A DNA stretch of 64,000 nucleotides from Areca catechu. Its lineage: Eukaryota > Streptophyta > Magnoliopsida > Arecales > Arecaceae. Positions 31,275 through 43,478 of the stretch are shown one piece after another; the first letter of the stretch is position 1, and each line of letters opens with the position of its first letter. The notes beneath the pieces were generated by a model. That model saw nothing but the letters and a program-made list of their open reading frames with translations, was not told the origin of the DNA and did no database searches. The translations under genes and the position numbers were made by a program. The stretch is taken from the NCBI GenBank assembly GCA_021397845.1, contig CM038052.1, positions 170,988,182-171,052,181 of the forward strand, read 5' to 3'.

Positions 31275-31666
31275 ATTGTTACATCAGAGGATGCTGCATT
31301 ATATTCACATTTATCTAAAAATCTCATCTTGGCATCCAACTAATCTTCGAAGTAGAGAAGCATCTCAATCGTGTTACCAGTCATTCCACTTCTCTTTTCA
31401 TCAAGAATACATTGACTTACATTAAAAGTGAATTCCAATACTACTGTAGATATCGGCATAGCTAAAATATCGCAGAGAGGATGCTGCATTATATTCACAT
31501 TTATCTAAAAATCTCATCTTGGCATCCAACTAATCTTCGAAGTAGAGAAGCATCTCAATCGTGTTACCAGTCATTCCACTTCTCTTTTCATCAAGAATAC
31601 ATTGACTTACATTAAAAGTGAATTCCAATACTACTGTAGATATCGGCATAACTAAAATATCGCAGA
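31275..31666 (-). pseudogene. Outer hAT transposase C terminus, tandemly duplicated
   Basis: The minus strand encodes DILAMPISTVVLEFTFNV and then ILDEKRSGMTGNTIEMLL, a decayed hAT dimerisation domain (compare STVAFKSTFSTSGRLL in the inner element). The block occurs twice at a 190-bp period (31287-31476 and 31477-31666) with a single visible difference (GCTAAAATAT against ACTAAAATAT). Confidence 0.65.
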
Positions 31667-33067
31667 TAATGGCAAACATAACAAGATATTGATATAATAT
31701 TCTTTCACCAAACTAATATATTTAGACTCTTTATTTGATTTTTATCATATGCAGACTGAAAATCATTTTGTAAATAAAATTCTTATTCACTACTTAAAAA
31801 TGAAGAAGATATAGATGAACTTAAAGCATGGATATGTTTTCTATGTAAAATAAAGAGAGAAAAAAAGACAATAAATAAGAACTACTAGAAGAAAACATAG
31901 AGCCTTATGCAGGTAATCTAAATCCAGAATCTTTTCATCATATCAAGTATAAATATCATAAAAAAAATTTGTTACCTTAGCTTTAGCAAGTTTAGAATCT
32001 TGAATTATATTTTCATAATATATATCAAGTAAAATTAATATGCCACTTAATTTAACTCATGGATTAAATATAACAGCTAAGTTATGCATACGACATATCT
32101 TGCCCCAATACTTATTTCATTTAGATTCTATTTGTTCAATAATAGATATTAAAACATCATCATATCTACAAATTCTTGACTAATAATATATGCTTGTTGT
32201 AAAAATAAATATGAAGTTAGATAATAAATATCAGAAAAAATATTAATAGTATTATAGAAGCTAGCCAAAAAAATCTTCTAAAATTTTATCTTTATTCTAA
32301 TCATTTTTGGTCAATAAGAATCCTAATCTATGATTATTAATATATACACTTAATTAGGGATGGCAATGGGCCGGGTTCGGGTCGGGTACATAACTATCCA
32401 AATCCAAATCCAAATATTTAATACACTACCCAAATCCGGCCCGAATACTATCGGGACTGGATTTTTTTTATCCAAACCCATCTCAATCGGGTATCGGGTA
32501 ATTCGGATTTACTCGGTCCAAATCCAATTGAGTCATACTAAATATTTTTTCATTTTTATCAACAATATCATCTACCATTTTATAAATTATACATACATTA
32601 AACAAATAAAATTTAACTACATTTTTAGTTCAACATCATTTAATTTCATATTCAATCAAAATAAAACTTAAATTATCTTAAATAAATAAAATTCAACAAG
32701 ACTTAATTCAATACTTTTGAAGTAAATAAATACATAAATATAATTTAAAAAGTACATCTAACTCAAAGTTCCAAGTTGTAAACAAATGTAAAGAATAATT
32801 CTCGACTAATCCTTAGTTGCAACATCATTCTTCACCCGATCCACCTGCAAATAATTAATCATTGTTAGTAATGATTGATTATAATGATCATGAAGAATAG
32901 AATTTATTAAAAAAATTACTAGAAAAAACTTTTACTTGAATTGTTGTCTTCAAATGTAAAATCTTCTACAACATCACAAATCTTCTCTTGCTCTTCTTTG
33001 GAAAGTATAGTATTAGTATCTATACAAAACATCAATTAATTTATATAAACATTAAACAATCAGCATA

Positions 33068-35241
33068 TTAAATAAAAAATTTAATTAAAAAAAGTAATAG
33101 TATACAAGATATGAAAATACCTATATTTAACCAATTGCCATCACAAACCAAGGCTTCCACAGTTTCAGGATGTAATCGACTATGGCATGGAGTCAACAAC
33201 CTTCCACTAGTGCTAAAAGTAGATTTAAAAGCCACAGTAGATACAGAAATGCCAAACAAATCTTTAGCCATCATTTGTAATGTTGGATACTTAGATCCAT
33301 TTATTTTCCACCAAAGCAAGACATCAAAATAAGGAGACCGAGGTATTTCATCTTCCTTCAAATAGTGATCCAATTCAGTTTTTGTCAAAGTGCTTTTGGC
33401 CTTCTTTTTTCTTCGCACATAAAAATCAAAATCAGCCAATTGATCATTCATAGGTCCATGATCGCTCTGCATCAAACTGGAGTCTTTCTCATATTCTTTT
33501 TCTATATTAGCCCTGAATTGATACTCATTAAGCAATTTATAACAAACTTTATGTAACTTCACAATCTTGTCAAGCAGCCATATCCTCATAAATTTTGCCA
33601 AAATAATACTCAATCAAGGATATTTTGAATCTTGGATATAAAATTATAGCAACCCCCATCAAAATATGGATCTCATCCCAATATTTATTGAATTTAATCA
33701 ACATCTGCTTTGCTATTTTTTCAATCACTTCAAAAGAAGACTCAAGCCACTTAAGTAACTCTAATTTCACATCACATATTTTTGAAAAATAAAAATTAGC
33801 TATAGAAAATTTGGTACCAAAAAATATCTTAGTCACTGTATAAAATAATTTCAATCTATGACAAACTTCCTGACCAAGTATCTAATCATTATCACTGGGA
33901 CAACATTTAAATCCTGTCTCATATTATTTCAACCTAGCAAAAATATATTTATATATCAAAGCAGTCTCCAACATTAAAATAATTGAGTTCCACCTAGTTG
34001 GACAGTCAAGACCCATCTTCTTGGTACAATTAACTCGTATTTGATGAGCCGTTTCTTCAAACTTTTCATACCTTTTAGGTGATGCTGTCCAATATTCCAT
34101 ACTATCACGAATATTTTCTATCCCTTTCTTAATCACCTCCGAACCTTTCTTCACAATTAAGTTCAATCTGTGAGCACAACAATATATATAAGAATGTACC
34201 ATTCAATAATAAAGTATTAAGCAGCAATTTATCTTTTAGAATATCAACCATTGCATCATTGGTGCCACAATTATCTAAAGTAATTGTCGATAACTTTGTG
34301 TTAACATTCCAATCTAACAAACATGCAATAAGTACCTCGGTAAGGTTTATTGCAGTATACGGAGAAGGAACATAAGCAAACCTGTTCAACATCATAAATT
34401 ATTAGCAACTATATAAAATAAGTCACTTAAGTACATCAAACATAAAGTATATAATATATGAATCACTTACCTAAGAATTCGACTTTGTAATGCCCAATCT
34501 TGATCAATTAAGTGTGCGGTAACAACCATATAACCTCGCTTTTGATTACTTGCTGTCCACATGTCAGTAGTAATTGCTACCCTACTTCCATTCTTCTTAA
34601 TTAAATTTGTTAGTTGTTTCTTCTCTTCCTTGTATATAGTCTTGATCTCATCCTTGATAGTATTTTGAGTAGGAATCTTGAACAACGATTGTACTACATT
34701 AAAAAATCTCCTAAATCCAACATGATCCACTATATTCAAAGGATAATCATGAAGAAGAATCATTGCTGCCAGCTCTCTCTTTCCAATTTCTTGATTAAAT
34801 GAATAAGCTGGTATTGTTTGTGATTCATCCTTTTCCTTTGCAAGCTTATTCACCAAAATTTTTTATTTAATATCTCTATATTTCCTCCTTGGACATACCT
34901 TGTAGTGATTGTTGCAAATGTCTAGTCCCATTTTTTGAACCACCACTAAACAGTTTAGTATAATAGTTGCACTTTACCTTTGGAACTCCATGAACATCGA
35001 CCTTTGTAAAATGACTCCAAGCACAACTTCTTAGTTTGCTACTATTTGGAGCTTTTCCTTGATCTTGGCTTCTTGTTTCATCTACATGTATAGGTTGGTC
35101 TAAACTTGTACCAGTAGAAGAAATACAATGTGACATAGAAGATTGTATATGCTGATATGAATTTACAGCAATAAGAGAATTATTAACAAGCACAGGTGGT
35201 GGTTGATCCATTTGAGTAATGCTTTCTATTTTTGTTTCCAT
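33068..35241 (-). pseudogene. hAT transposase of the inner element
   Basis: From ATG 35241: a BED zinc-finger region (SCAWSHFTKVDVHGVPKVK, then CNYY, where the second Cys of the CX2C pair is Tyr); a hAT middle domain (34467-34856) with HDYPLNIVDHVGFRRFF and AITTDMWTAS; after an 89-bp intron, FAYVPSPYTAINLTEVL and STITLDNCGTNDAMV (34129-34381); then LDCPTRWNSIILMLETAL (33924-34202); LYPRFKISLIEYYFG (33570-33854); and the dimerisation domain LFGISVSTVAFKSTFSTSGR (33068-33613). Frame changes between blocks and the damaged BED finger show it is no longer functional. Confidence 0.85.
34382..34470 (-). other. Intron in the inner hAT transposase
   Basis: On the minus strand the donor CTTAG/GTAAGTGATTC and acceptor GATGTTGAACAG/GTTTGC bound 89 AT-rich bases. 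Removing them joins ALQSRIL to the FAYVPSPY block in the order usual for hAT transposases. Confidence 0.8.
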
Positions 35242-35849
35242 GCATAACTTCTATATTACAAATATAAAAATATAAATAAAATACAACTATAATCTCATAA
35301 TTTCATAAATATAAATAATTAGATTAAAATATTCATAAATGTAAAGTTTTAATGGTATAAAGTCATGAACTAATAATAACTATATTAATAATGCTATATT
35401 CTTGATCATTCATATTCTTAAATAGCTATATCCAAGATCCCATTTAATTCCATAGTTTTCATATTCTTTAATAATCTAATACTTTAATATTTATTATTAT
35501 ATTAATTTTTTATTTCTTTTTTATTAAATAAAATTTTAATTTTTTAAATTAATTTTTTTAAGGAAAAGAAAAGTAGAAAGGATTAAGATGCATGAAAAAT
35601 TAAGATGTTTAGATGTATATGTATAAAATTTATATTATGAATTTTGTAAACTATTAATTATGGCCTTGTTTTGAATTTACTTTAAATGAAATAAGATGAA
35701 AAAAAACTCCAAAAATATATACATATATAATTTTATTATTTTTTATATATAATTTTATTATTTCTTATATATATATATATATATAATTTTATTATTTATT
35801 TTTAAGATATTTACTTAACCCGTTAACCGGTTAACCACTTAACCCAATC

Positions 35850-36540
35850 CTAGATCGAGTCCCCATGGCCATCTCTGCCTCTGTGACTTTCTCCGTCGAC
35901 CAGCAACGATGCCCTCGCTACTCATCCCTCGCCCTCGTTCGTCGACTGCCGCACAACATTCCACCCTCCCCGCCGCCCTCCTCGCCGGTGCCCTCTCCCT
36001 CAGTTCCAGACCGAGTCCCCATCTTTATCTCTTTGACTCTCTCCATCGACAACCCCACCATCATCGAGGCCCAAGCCCCTCGCCCTCGTCCGTCGACTGC
36101 CGCACGACATTCCACCCTCCCCGCCGCCCTCCTTGCCGGTGCCCTCTCCCTCAGTCCCTCCCCTTCGCCGCCGCACGTTCCTTCTCTCCCTCGTCCGCCG
36201 GCCGCCGCACCTTCCGCCCACCCAAACCCCTCCCACCCCTCCTGTATGTTCCTCTCCCTCACCCATCACCTCGTCACCGACATCTCCCCCACCACCCCCG
36301 GATGCACCGCTCTGCCCTCCCCTTCAGCACCCCTCCTCCCCGACGGCTATCACAATAAAAAAAAAAAGAAAAACCACTCGATGATGACTCACCTGGATGA
36401 CGACCGGAAGTGGAGGAAGCCGCTACCGCCACTTACCGCCGCTTCTTCACCGATCCGAGAGGAGGAAGAGCCACCGAAGAGGAAGAGGGGAGCGGGGGCC
36501 AGGAAGCTGGAGATTAATTTAATCAGAGATTAAATAGAAA
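35850..36540. repeat. GC-rich 5' region of the inner hAT with a tandem duplication of about 152 bp
   Basis: A GC- and CT-rich island lies upstream of the transposase start. Two tandem copies begin at about 35852 and 36008; the anchor GTCGACTGCCGCAC is at 35941 and 36092, 151 bases apart. A plus-strand frame (35865-36533, 222 codons) is Pro/Ser-rich without domains. I read it as untranslated or promoter sequence of the transposase, possibly a captured host fragment. Confidence 0.6.
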
Positions 36541-36880
36541 ATAATAATTAGGGTAAAGGTTAAGGGTTTAACTATTTTAAAATTTAATAACTAATAATTA
36601 ATAATTAATAAAATATATTTAATGAAGTGTATATTAATTATATATATTTAAATATTAAAATAAATCGGGTCGGGTTCAGGTCGGGTATATATCTACCCAA
36701 TCTCGATCCAAACCCAAAGTTAAGCATTCAAGTTTTACCCAAACCTGGCCCAAACCAAGTCAAAGAATTGACTACCCAGTCCAATCGGGTCGGGTCGGGT
36801 ACCCATGGGTTTGGATTTTATTGCCATCCCTATACTTTATAAGTTTCTATATGGATATGCATTATGTATCATGCTATATG

Positions 36881-37087
36881 TTAGTTCCAACGAGTAATTA
36901 TATCAACTTTAAATTTGTTACAACGTTTACCATGGTCTACACATAGTTGCTTAAATTCTTGAAATTTTGCTCTTGAAGCATGAATAAAAGAAACTGCATT
37001 TCTAATTTTTGAAATTATATCTTGAGTCATGTCCATGCTAGCTTGAACAGAAAGATTTAAGATATGACATGTATATCTACTATGCAA
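36881..37087 (-). pseudogene. Outer hAT transposase, central block
   Basis: The minus strand reads CHILNLSVQASMD, ISKIRNAVSFIHASRAKF and DIITRWN, a typical hAT motif series just before the RNase H-like core. The inner hAT lies about 50 bases downstream in this reading. Confidence 0.7.
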
Positions 37088-37694
37088 TAAATTTTCATTT
37101 AAAAGAGATGTAACGAGTCTTTCAATAATACAATAGCAGAATTATTATTAGATGCATTATCAAAAGTAATAGATATAATTTTATCATTAATGCCATATAA
37201 ACATGCAGTTTAATAAATGATATTTAAAATTTATTATACAGAATATGAAAAGTCAAAAGCATGAAAAATAATAATATATTTATTAAATTATCAATTATTT
37301 TTAATATAATGAACGGTAACAGTAATAAAATAATTATTATCAATATATGTTGATCAAATATCAGAAATTAATGAAACTTTTATATTTAAGATAGAAAGAG
37401 TTCCAATTAAACTTTTCTCGTTACTAAAAGGTTAGTTATGGCTACTTTTCTAGATGTACGCTTGCTGGTTCTATTGTAAGAAGATTGTACGTTAATTGAA
37501 CATATCCTTTAAAATTAAAAAATTTATATAAACTAAAAGGTAATTCACCTATAACTATTCATTTTACAAGTACTCTTCTTTGATTTTTATGATTATATAC
37601 AAAATTACTTATAAAAAATTTTTCTTGTATATTAATGATACTTTGAAGACGAGAATCATGCATCTTATGGCTCTCTTGATGTCTTCTTAAATAG

Positions 37695-38105
37695 TCAATT
37701 TTTCACTACTACTACAACTATAAAGCTGGCACATTTTTTACATTTTACTTTCAAAACTCCATCGACCATAACTCTATCAAAATCATCCCATACAGTACTA
37801 ATCCTCTTACGGGAAGAGGTTTGACTTTTACTTATTCCATAGAAATTAGAAACATGGGGATTAATTTCTTCTCCCTCGGAAATAGAAAGAATGCCAAAAT
37901 AACTTTCATTAAAAAATGTCGTATCTAAGATTCTCGATTGATGAATGTAAACAATAAAAGTTAATAACAAGGAGGAATTGAGTAGAGATAAAGCCGAGGT
38001 TTGTGAGCTCCCTCTTATGCTTCTCAATAAGAATTTTTTTTTTCTGTACTCCACAACAATTACTTCTTTTTGTGCAGCACTCGAACACTTATTAAATACA
38101 AACAA
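37695..38105 (-). pseudogene. Outer hAT transposase, BED zinc finger N terminus
   Basis: The minus strand encodes STVWDDFDRVMVDGVLKVKC and then KKCASF, a BED-type finger with its CX2C pair intact. The frame stops soon after. The His ligands are not recognisable. Confidence 0.65.
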
Positions 38106-38552
38106 AAAATTAAATTGCTAGAAAAGAAATAGTAGTGGTACGGAAGGAGAGAAGAAAAGTTTAGAAGGAGAGGAATCTATTTGGTGCGATAGGAAGGGGC
38201 TATTTATAGGATTCCAAAAATTTTATTTTTCCAAAATATCCCTCAAAATGACCGTTCCGTGACTATTGGGGTTTAAAATGGTTAAAATCTAAAAACTAGT
38301 CTCGTGGGTCGTTATGGGCGAGACGGGTCATTCCAGGCTCGACCCGTCATGAACCAAAACAGGATGGGCCAATCCAGCACATTTTTCTTTTAAAAAAAAA
38401 TATCAAAAAGGATCTCGAGTCAACGGGCCATGCCAGGCAAGGCTAGCCATCCCTGGGCCTAGGATCGTGCCGGGCCTGCGTGACCCATTCATTCCAAGAA
38501 ACGATGGGCCTGGGACGGGCCGTGACAGGTATGGTCCAATGTCCAAGCGGTC

Positions 38553-39119
38553 CAAGTCTCCGCATGGAGTCGATATATATTATATAATTAAATTTTATTT
38601 ACGTGTACATAGCATCCTGCTTACAATATAAAACTTTTAAAAAACAAAAAGTATCGATATCACTGCACAATAATTTGGCAAACCCAAGCGAGTACCGCAT
38701 TAAACTCTTAAATAATCCACATTCGATACGGACAACGACATGCTTGCGTGGTAATCCACCTAAAGGTGTCAGGTAGAATCTCCACGGAAGGAAGATCAAC
38801 CAGGTCCGTCGAAGTATATATATTCATGTAATAACAAGTGGCGTGCATTAATCCTGCATGACAACGTACCCTTTTTTTTTTTCAACGTCCCAACGATCTC
38901 TTGGCATCGATGCATGCAGATCACACACTGGCAGAAGACAAAATCAAGCACCCACCCCTCATCACGGATGCTGTCCCAGTCGCTTTCCCATATAAATGAG
39001 ATGTGGGACTAAAAATATTGGCAAATGCGTGAGGGGCGATGGAAGGTCCAAAGTCCCATGAGCTGTAGGCCCTGTACTACGTACTGCGTGAATAAAAGCC
39101 AAGACTCAAGAGTTGGGGG

Positions 39120-39150
<31 letters not shown>

Positions 39151-40461
39151 GAGGGTGGCGGTAGAAGCAGTCTGGCTCTTAATGGAACGAGTGAAGGCGG
39201 GTGTTGGGCGAGGAGGTCGTACGGCGGAGTGACCGGGTGCACAGGGCTGAGAGCAACGGGACGACAAGGGCGTTTAGGGAGGGCAGCCCTTGTCACGGGG
39301 GACGGGCCACCCTTGCCGGTCTCCTCAACCCCCTCTCATAATTTTGGTGCAGGGATTTGCTCCACTTTTGGTTGGAAGGAGATGGACGCAGGACCTCACT
39401 CACTCTCCATGCAAATCCGAGGTGGATGGATATACATGAAAGGCAATAAGAGAATCCATTATTTATGGTGCAGAGTCTTTTTTTTTTTTTTTTTTTTTCT
39501 TTTGGTAAATTGGATTACCATGCCATATATTGCATGATCTAATGATATGGTTCCTGCATTAACCATCATTTAATTTATAGTACTATTAGCTTTCGTGTAT
39601 ATAAATACGTATATATATCATCTCAAATAAAATAAAGGCATATACAATACTATAATGATTATCTACAAAAAAATAAATAAATAAATAAAAATGATTTATC
39701 GATAACTATCAAAGAAATCCCCCTCTAAATGGATGTAGAAAATTCTCGACATCTCTATAAACTTGTCTAACACAACTTCATGATCCAACCATGAGTAAAG
39801 AAAGATACTAAATCTTGGGATCATCCAATATATGATTGCTTCGATAGGTCATTTTCCTTGATATACTCGATGTTCTATGTGGAGCTTCAAGCTAAATTAA
39901 AGCACCAATACCAAGGTTTTTTTATTTTATTTTATTTTATTTTTTATAATATTGTTTATAGGGTAGTTGATATGCACGTATATATCAACCATATATGCTG
40001 GCACATTATTAAGTTGGCTCGGTAGGTAGCTTGCATGGTCGTGTGCACGAATATATACCTTAGTGATATGTGCTGATATTGTACACTTGTTATTAATTTC
40101 ATGCATCAACCTTATCCATTGTAGCCTTGCAAGCATGTTTAATAAAACTGATGCCATGGTTGCCAAGATACTACCACTGCTACTAGCATAGCATAATGTA
40201 ATGAATGATATACATTAGTATACCCAATAAAATATAGGATGCTTTGATAACTAGCAAGTGTAATAAGTTTTTGTTGGTTGGGAATATATACAAATTAAAG
40301 ATGTGCTAAGATGCAAACAATCTTGAAATGCATGTTTGATGACTTGAGAATCAACATGCATATCTAGGCGAAATGGCACATATCTAAAAAAACTGACCAC
40401 CTTCTCATGGTGCCACAAGGAAGAAACACTAAATATTTTTTAAAAAAATCTTAAATAATCA
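38553..40461. other. Intergenic DNA with a promoter-like stretch and GA repeat
   Basis: CATATAAATGAG near 38991-39000 resembles a TATA box, followed by a (GA)n run at 39123-39152, a pairing common in plant 5' leaders. The plus-strand frame 39025-39537 translates the GA run and a poly-T tract and shows no domain. Poly-T lies at 39478-39500. The remainder is AT-rich without recognisable features. Confidence 0.45.
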
Positions 40462-40625
40462 CCGCTCGGATGATAGTTCAGCTGGTAGAAGTCGTCTCAC
40501 TATCAACAGGTTATGAGTTCGAGGCTGTACTCATTTGAATCAAACATTATCTAGCGGGATGGGGGCTCGTGGGGGAGATCGAAACTATTGCTTAAATGAA
40601 TTGTGCCATAAAATAATTAGGGAAA
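40462..40625 (+). mobile_element. tRNA-derived SINE (SINE-C)
   Basis: A tRNA-like head has an A box GATAGTTCAGCTGGTAG (about 40473-40489) and a B box GAGTTCGAGGC (about 40516-40526). Then come TTGAATCAAACATTATCTAG and GGGATGGGGGCTCGTGG, the body of the family seen in SINE-A (minus strand near 26750-26800). It ends in an A-rich stretch. The head is too diverged to be a functional tRNA gene. Confidence 0.65.
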
Positions 40626-41146
40626 AAAATGAAGGCATTTTTTTTTTTTTTGCTTGCTTTGGAGTGGAAAAAACTGGGGAACGGGGTCACATGGTATGAA
40701 GAAGGTTGCAGTTTGGTTGCATGTCATCATCGTGGAAAAGTGGGGATGGTATGGAGCTTCCATAAGCCGTGCATGGTCTATTTACGTCGCCAGGACCACC
40801 GTTTTTGTTTGAACGACAGGATAGCAGCACCTCATCAAACGTCAGAAACTTGATTGGCTTCTTCTTGCCCCAAGTGTAGGAATAGGATAAGGAACCCCTT
40901 CTTAGTTCTAATTCTGTGAAGTATTCATATGAAGTTTTGGAAATTTAATTAGATGGTCCTTTACAAATGAATTTCAAAGTTTACATGAAGAATGTTCTAG
41001 TCATGAGTAAAAGGTGCTGCATTGTTTGGAAAAAATCTAAGCATATAGGTACAGGGATAGATCGCACCAACTTTTTCTATTTTTTTAATTTATTTTTGGA
41101 GGGATCAAGAAAATATAAAAATTAAAAAAATATATTAATTTAGAGA

Positions 41147-41187
<41 letters not shown>

Positions 41188-42558
41188 TTATATTTAATAT
41201 TATAAATTTTAGAAGGGACCAAATACGTAAATACATATATTTTAAAATTTTATATAAAATTTTAATTTATTAAAAAAATCGAAAAAAAAAAAAATTAGAA
41301 GGGGCCAAGGCCCCTCCTCCCGGGGGCAGTCCACCCCTGCATAGATATCATGTGTCAAATGAAATGATGATGAGTCACCTTGAAGCACGTTTATCCTCTA
41401 CTGGTATGAAAAACGGATCGAAGAAAAGATGGATGGATCCATCATTTCATGTGCCTATTGAAACATGGAAGGATCTACCCCAATGGATCATTCAGGTTGG
41501 ATCGGATACATAAATAACTCGGTTCTAATCTAAAAAATTTGGATCTAAATATGATTCGAATAAAATATAGATAATTATATTTTAATTATCATATAGCTAA
41601 CTATTATTAACCATAAAATAGATAACATATAATATTATTTTCAAAATAAATTAAGATATAAAAATAATTATAACACTATCTCTATGTTAAAATTAAGTTC
41701 CATACAAGTTTTAAAGTATAACTTAAAGATCCAAATAGATATAATTCTAACAGTATCAGTATGCTCAAATCGGATCGGGTCGGGTCGAGTCCAAATTCAG
41801 TAAATCCAGACCCGACCCGAAAAATGGAAAGGGTCTAATTTTAGGACCCAACCCGAATCCACGGGTCTAATTTGAGGTTAGGGTTTGTTGGGATAAGATC
41901 TATTCTTACACTCCATCTTTTTGATCCTAATAAATTCTTTATTTTTTATCAAAAAAATAGAGCATCTACTCTATCCTTGCTTATGGATATAGGCCATAGC
42001 CGAACCATGTATACATGTACTCGCTATATTTTTTCTCTCTCTTTGTCATTTTGAATCTCTTTATTTCTTCTTTGGTTTTTATCCGGATCCATTCCAACAA
42101 AGATATGCACAATAGAAGGTATCATATTCTAAAATCTAAAGAGTTCTAGCAAAGAGCTGGGTTCGGAAGACATAACGGGGCTTACAAGTTACAAGTGTGA
42201 AATTCAATGGGAAGCGAGAGACCGGGAATCTTTGCATAAATGAAACCAAACTTAGTAAGTCCTAATTTGCTCAAAACTAATAAGTCATAAACTCAAAATA
42301 GCGATACATCTAGTAACGGGAACTCTTCCCATCCAACCGATCCAACTAAGATCCAAAGCAGATTATGTTGGACACCAAATCCTTGTTAACTCAAAAAAAG
42401 ATCCCGGTAATTCTTAAGCTAGATATAGCGGTACACGTAGTAAAACTAGTTAAACTTTTATATTTACTAATCTAACAAAAATTTGAATCAGATTCTCATT
42501 GACTTCAAATCTTTTTTTTTTTTTTTGGCAAATTGAACTTCCACTATTCTATAGTTTT
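40626..42558. other. Intergenic DNA with TA repeat and hAT-like subterminal debris
   Basis: A (TA)n run lies at 41152-41181. Between 41490 and 41880 the sequence has GGGTCGGGTCGAGTCC paired with GACCCGACCCG (41774-41820), resembling the subterminal repeats of the inner hAT. This may be a decayed non-autonomous hAT. No TIR or transposase is visible. Confidence 0.4.
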
Positions 42559-43415
42559 TGATATGGCAACCACTGATGTAACCTTGTTGACTCCCAAGAC
42601 CATCGCATATGCCATCAGTTGTGGCAGAGCATGATGCCCGACTTGGAGCAACTAAGCTGACAACTAGGACAAGGATACTATTACCAGCTAGTTTCTCATC
42701 TTGGAAGGACCAACTAAGGGGCTCCCCAAGTAGCTAACCCATTCTAGATGGACTAGCAGCTTCAACGTCAAGTAGCAGTGATCCATCAAGTCCAACTAGC
42801 AAGTCATCCTAGTACTTGCCCACCGACTTTCTGCTTAGGCCTGACAAGCTAGTCGGACAGTCTGATAGCTTGTGTTGACTCACGGCTAAGTCCCTTTTCC
42901 TACTCGGGATCTATAAAGTCCGAGTAGCCACTAGTCCATTCGATCACAACTATCCTAGTACCGTGATGTAGCAGAAAAGATCCCAACGGATCTTGACACC
43001 ATAACGGAAAGATGCCAAAAGTGAAGATCCTGGGAGACAAGATCCTGTCACCTTAGCTAAGTTTGTTATGCCTATCAAAGATGGATACATCTGTAACAGC
43101 ATTCTATTACACCATGTAACTACATAAAAAGATTAAAAGGGACCTCCGACTAGGTACATTTTTAGACGTTCCCACACGCTACCTCTCACGTGCTCATCGG
43201 ACCATCATAGGCTCCCAACTCTGATCGTTGTAGCTTCTTGTTTTCTGTTTACTGACTTGAGTATCGGAGTGTCCCCACCAGTAACCTCAGCCTAAAGACC
43301 TTTTTGGAGGTCATTACAGCAATACAATCAAGAGAAGCCTTTCCCCATTCTTGGAAAAGACAAAGCAGTACCTCCACTTCATCATCGAAGCTTAGTGACA
43401 GGTGATTCGATAATA
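42559..43415 (+). repeat. Tat-2 5' LTR
   Basis: The start resembles the Tat-1 LTR, and ACTTGAGTATCGGAGTGTCC (about 43255-43274) matches ACTTGATCATCGGAGTGCTC near the Tat-1 LTR end. AATAGATTGGC follows, as in Tat-1. No 66-bp array is present. CATAAAAAGATTAAAAGG near 43125-43142 may hold the TATA box. With no second copy in the window, the ends are inferred. Confidence 0.6.
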
Positions 43416-43478
43416 GATTGGCATGCCAGATAGAGAGATAGCAACACAGAAAGTATCGGCTCATTGGAGCCTGAAGCC

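Larger units (their letters stand above)
32355..36832 (-). mobile_element. Inner hAT transposon with perfect 13-bp TIRs
   Basis: The ends are TAGGGATGGCAAT (32355-32367) and ATTGCCATCCCTA (36820-36832), perfect inverted repeats. The flanking 8-mers CACTTAAT (32347-32354) and TACTTTAT (36833-36840) match at six of eight, consistent with a decayed hAT target duplication. Subterminal GGGTCGGGT-type repeats occur at both ends (32376-32520 and 36665-36805). It carries a minus-strand transposase gene (33068-35241) and a GC-rich region upstream of it. It lies inside the outer hAT, so it inserted later. Confidence 0.85.
30706..38544 (-). mobile_element. Outer hAT transposon, split by an inner hAT
   Basis: Transposase remnants on the minus strand are a BED finger (37695-38105), a central hAT block (36881-37087) and a C-terminal dimerisation block (31275-31470, duplicated). 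GGCCC-rich subterminal sequence lies at both ends (30715-30960 and 38300-38540), as in many plant hATs. Candidate 8-bp duplications are AAGTGGTT (30698-30705) and AAGCGGTC (38545-38552), six of eight matching. The ends share only TGRRCATTGG, so boundaries are approximate. Without the inner insertion it would be about 3.4 kb. Confidence 0.6.

Noticed and set aside
35865..36533. Pro/Ser-rich plus-strand frame of 222 codons in the inner hAT
   Set aside because: It is low-complexity, made partly of a tandem duplication, runs antisense to the transposase, and has overlapping open frames on both strands.
39025..39537. Open frame of 170 codons in the intergenic region
   Set aside because: It translates a GA microsatellite and a poly-T tract; no conserved motif.
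40470..40545. A functional tRNA gene
   Set aside because: A and B boxes are present, but the stems do not pair as a tRNA and a SINE body follows directly.
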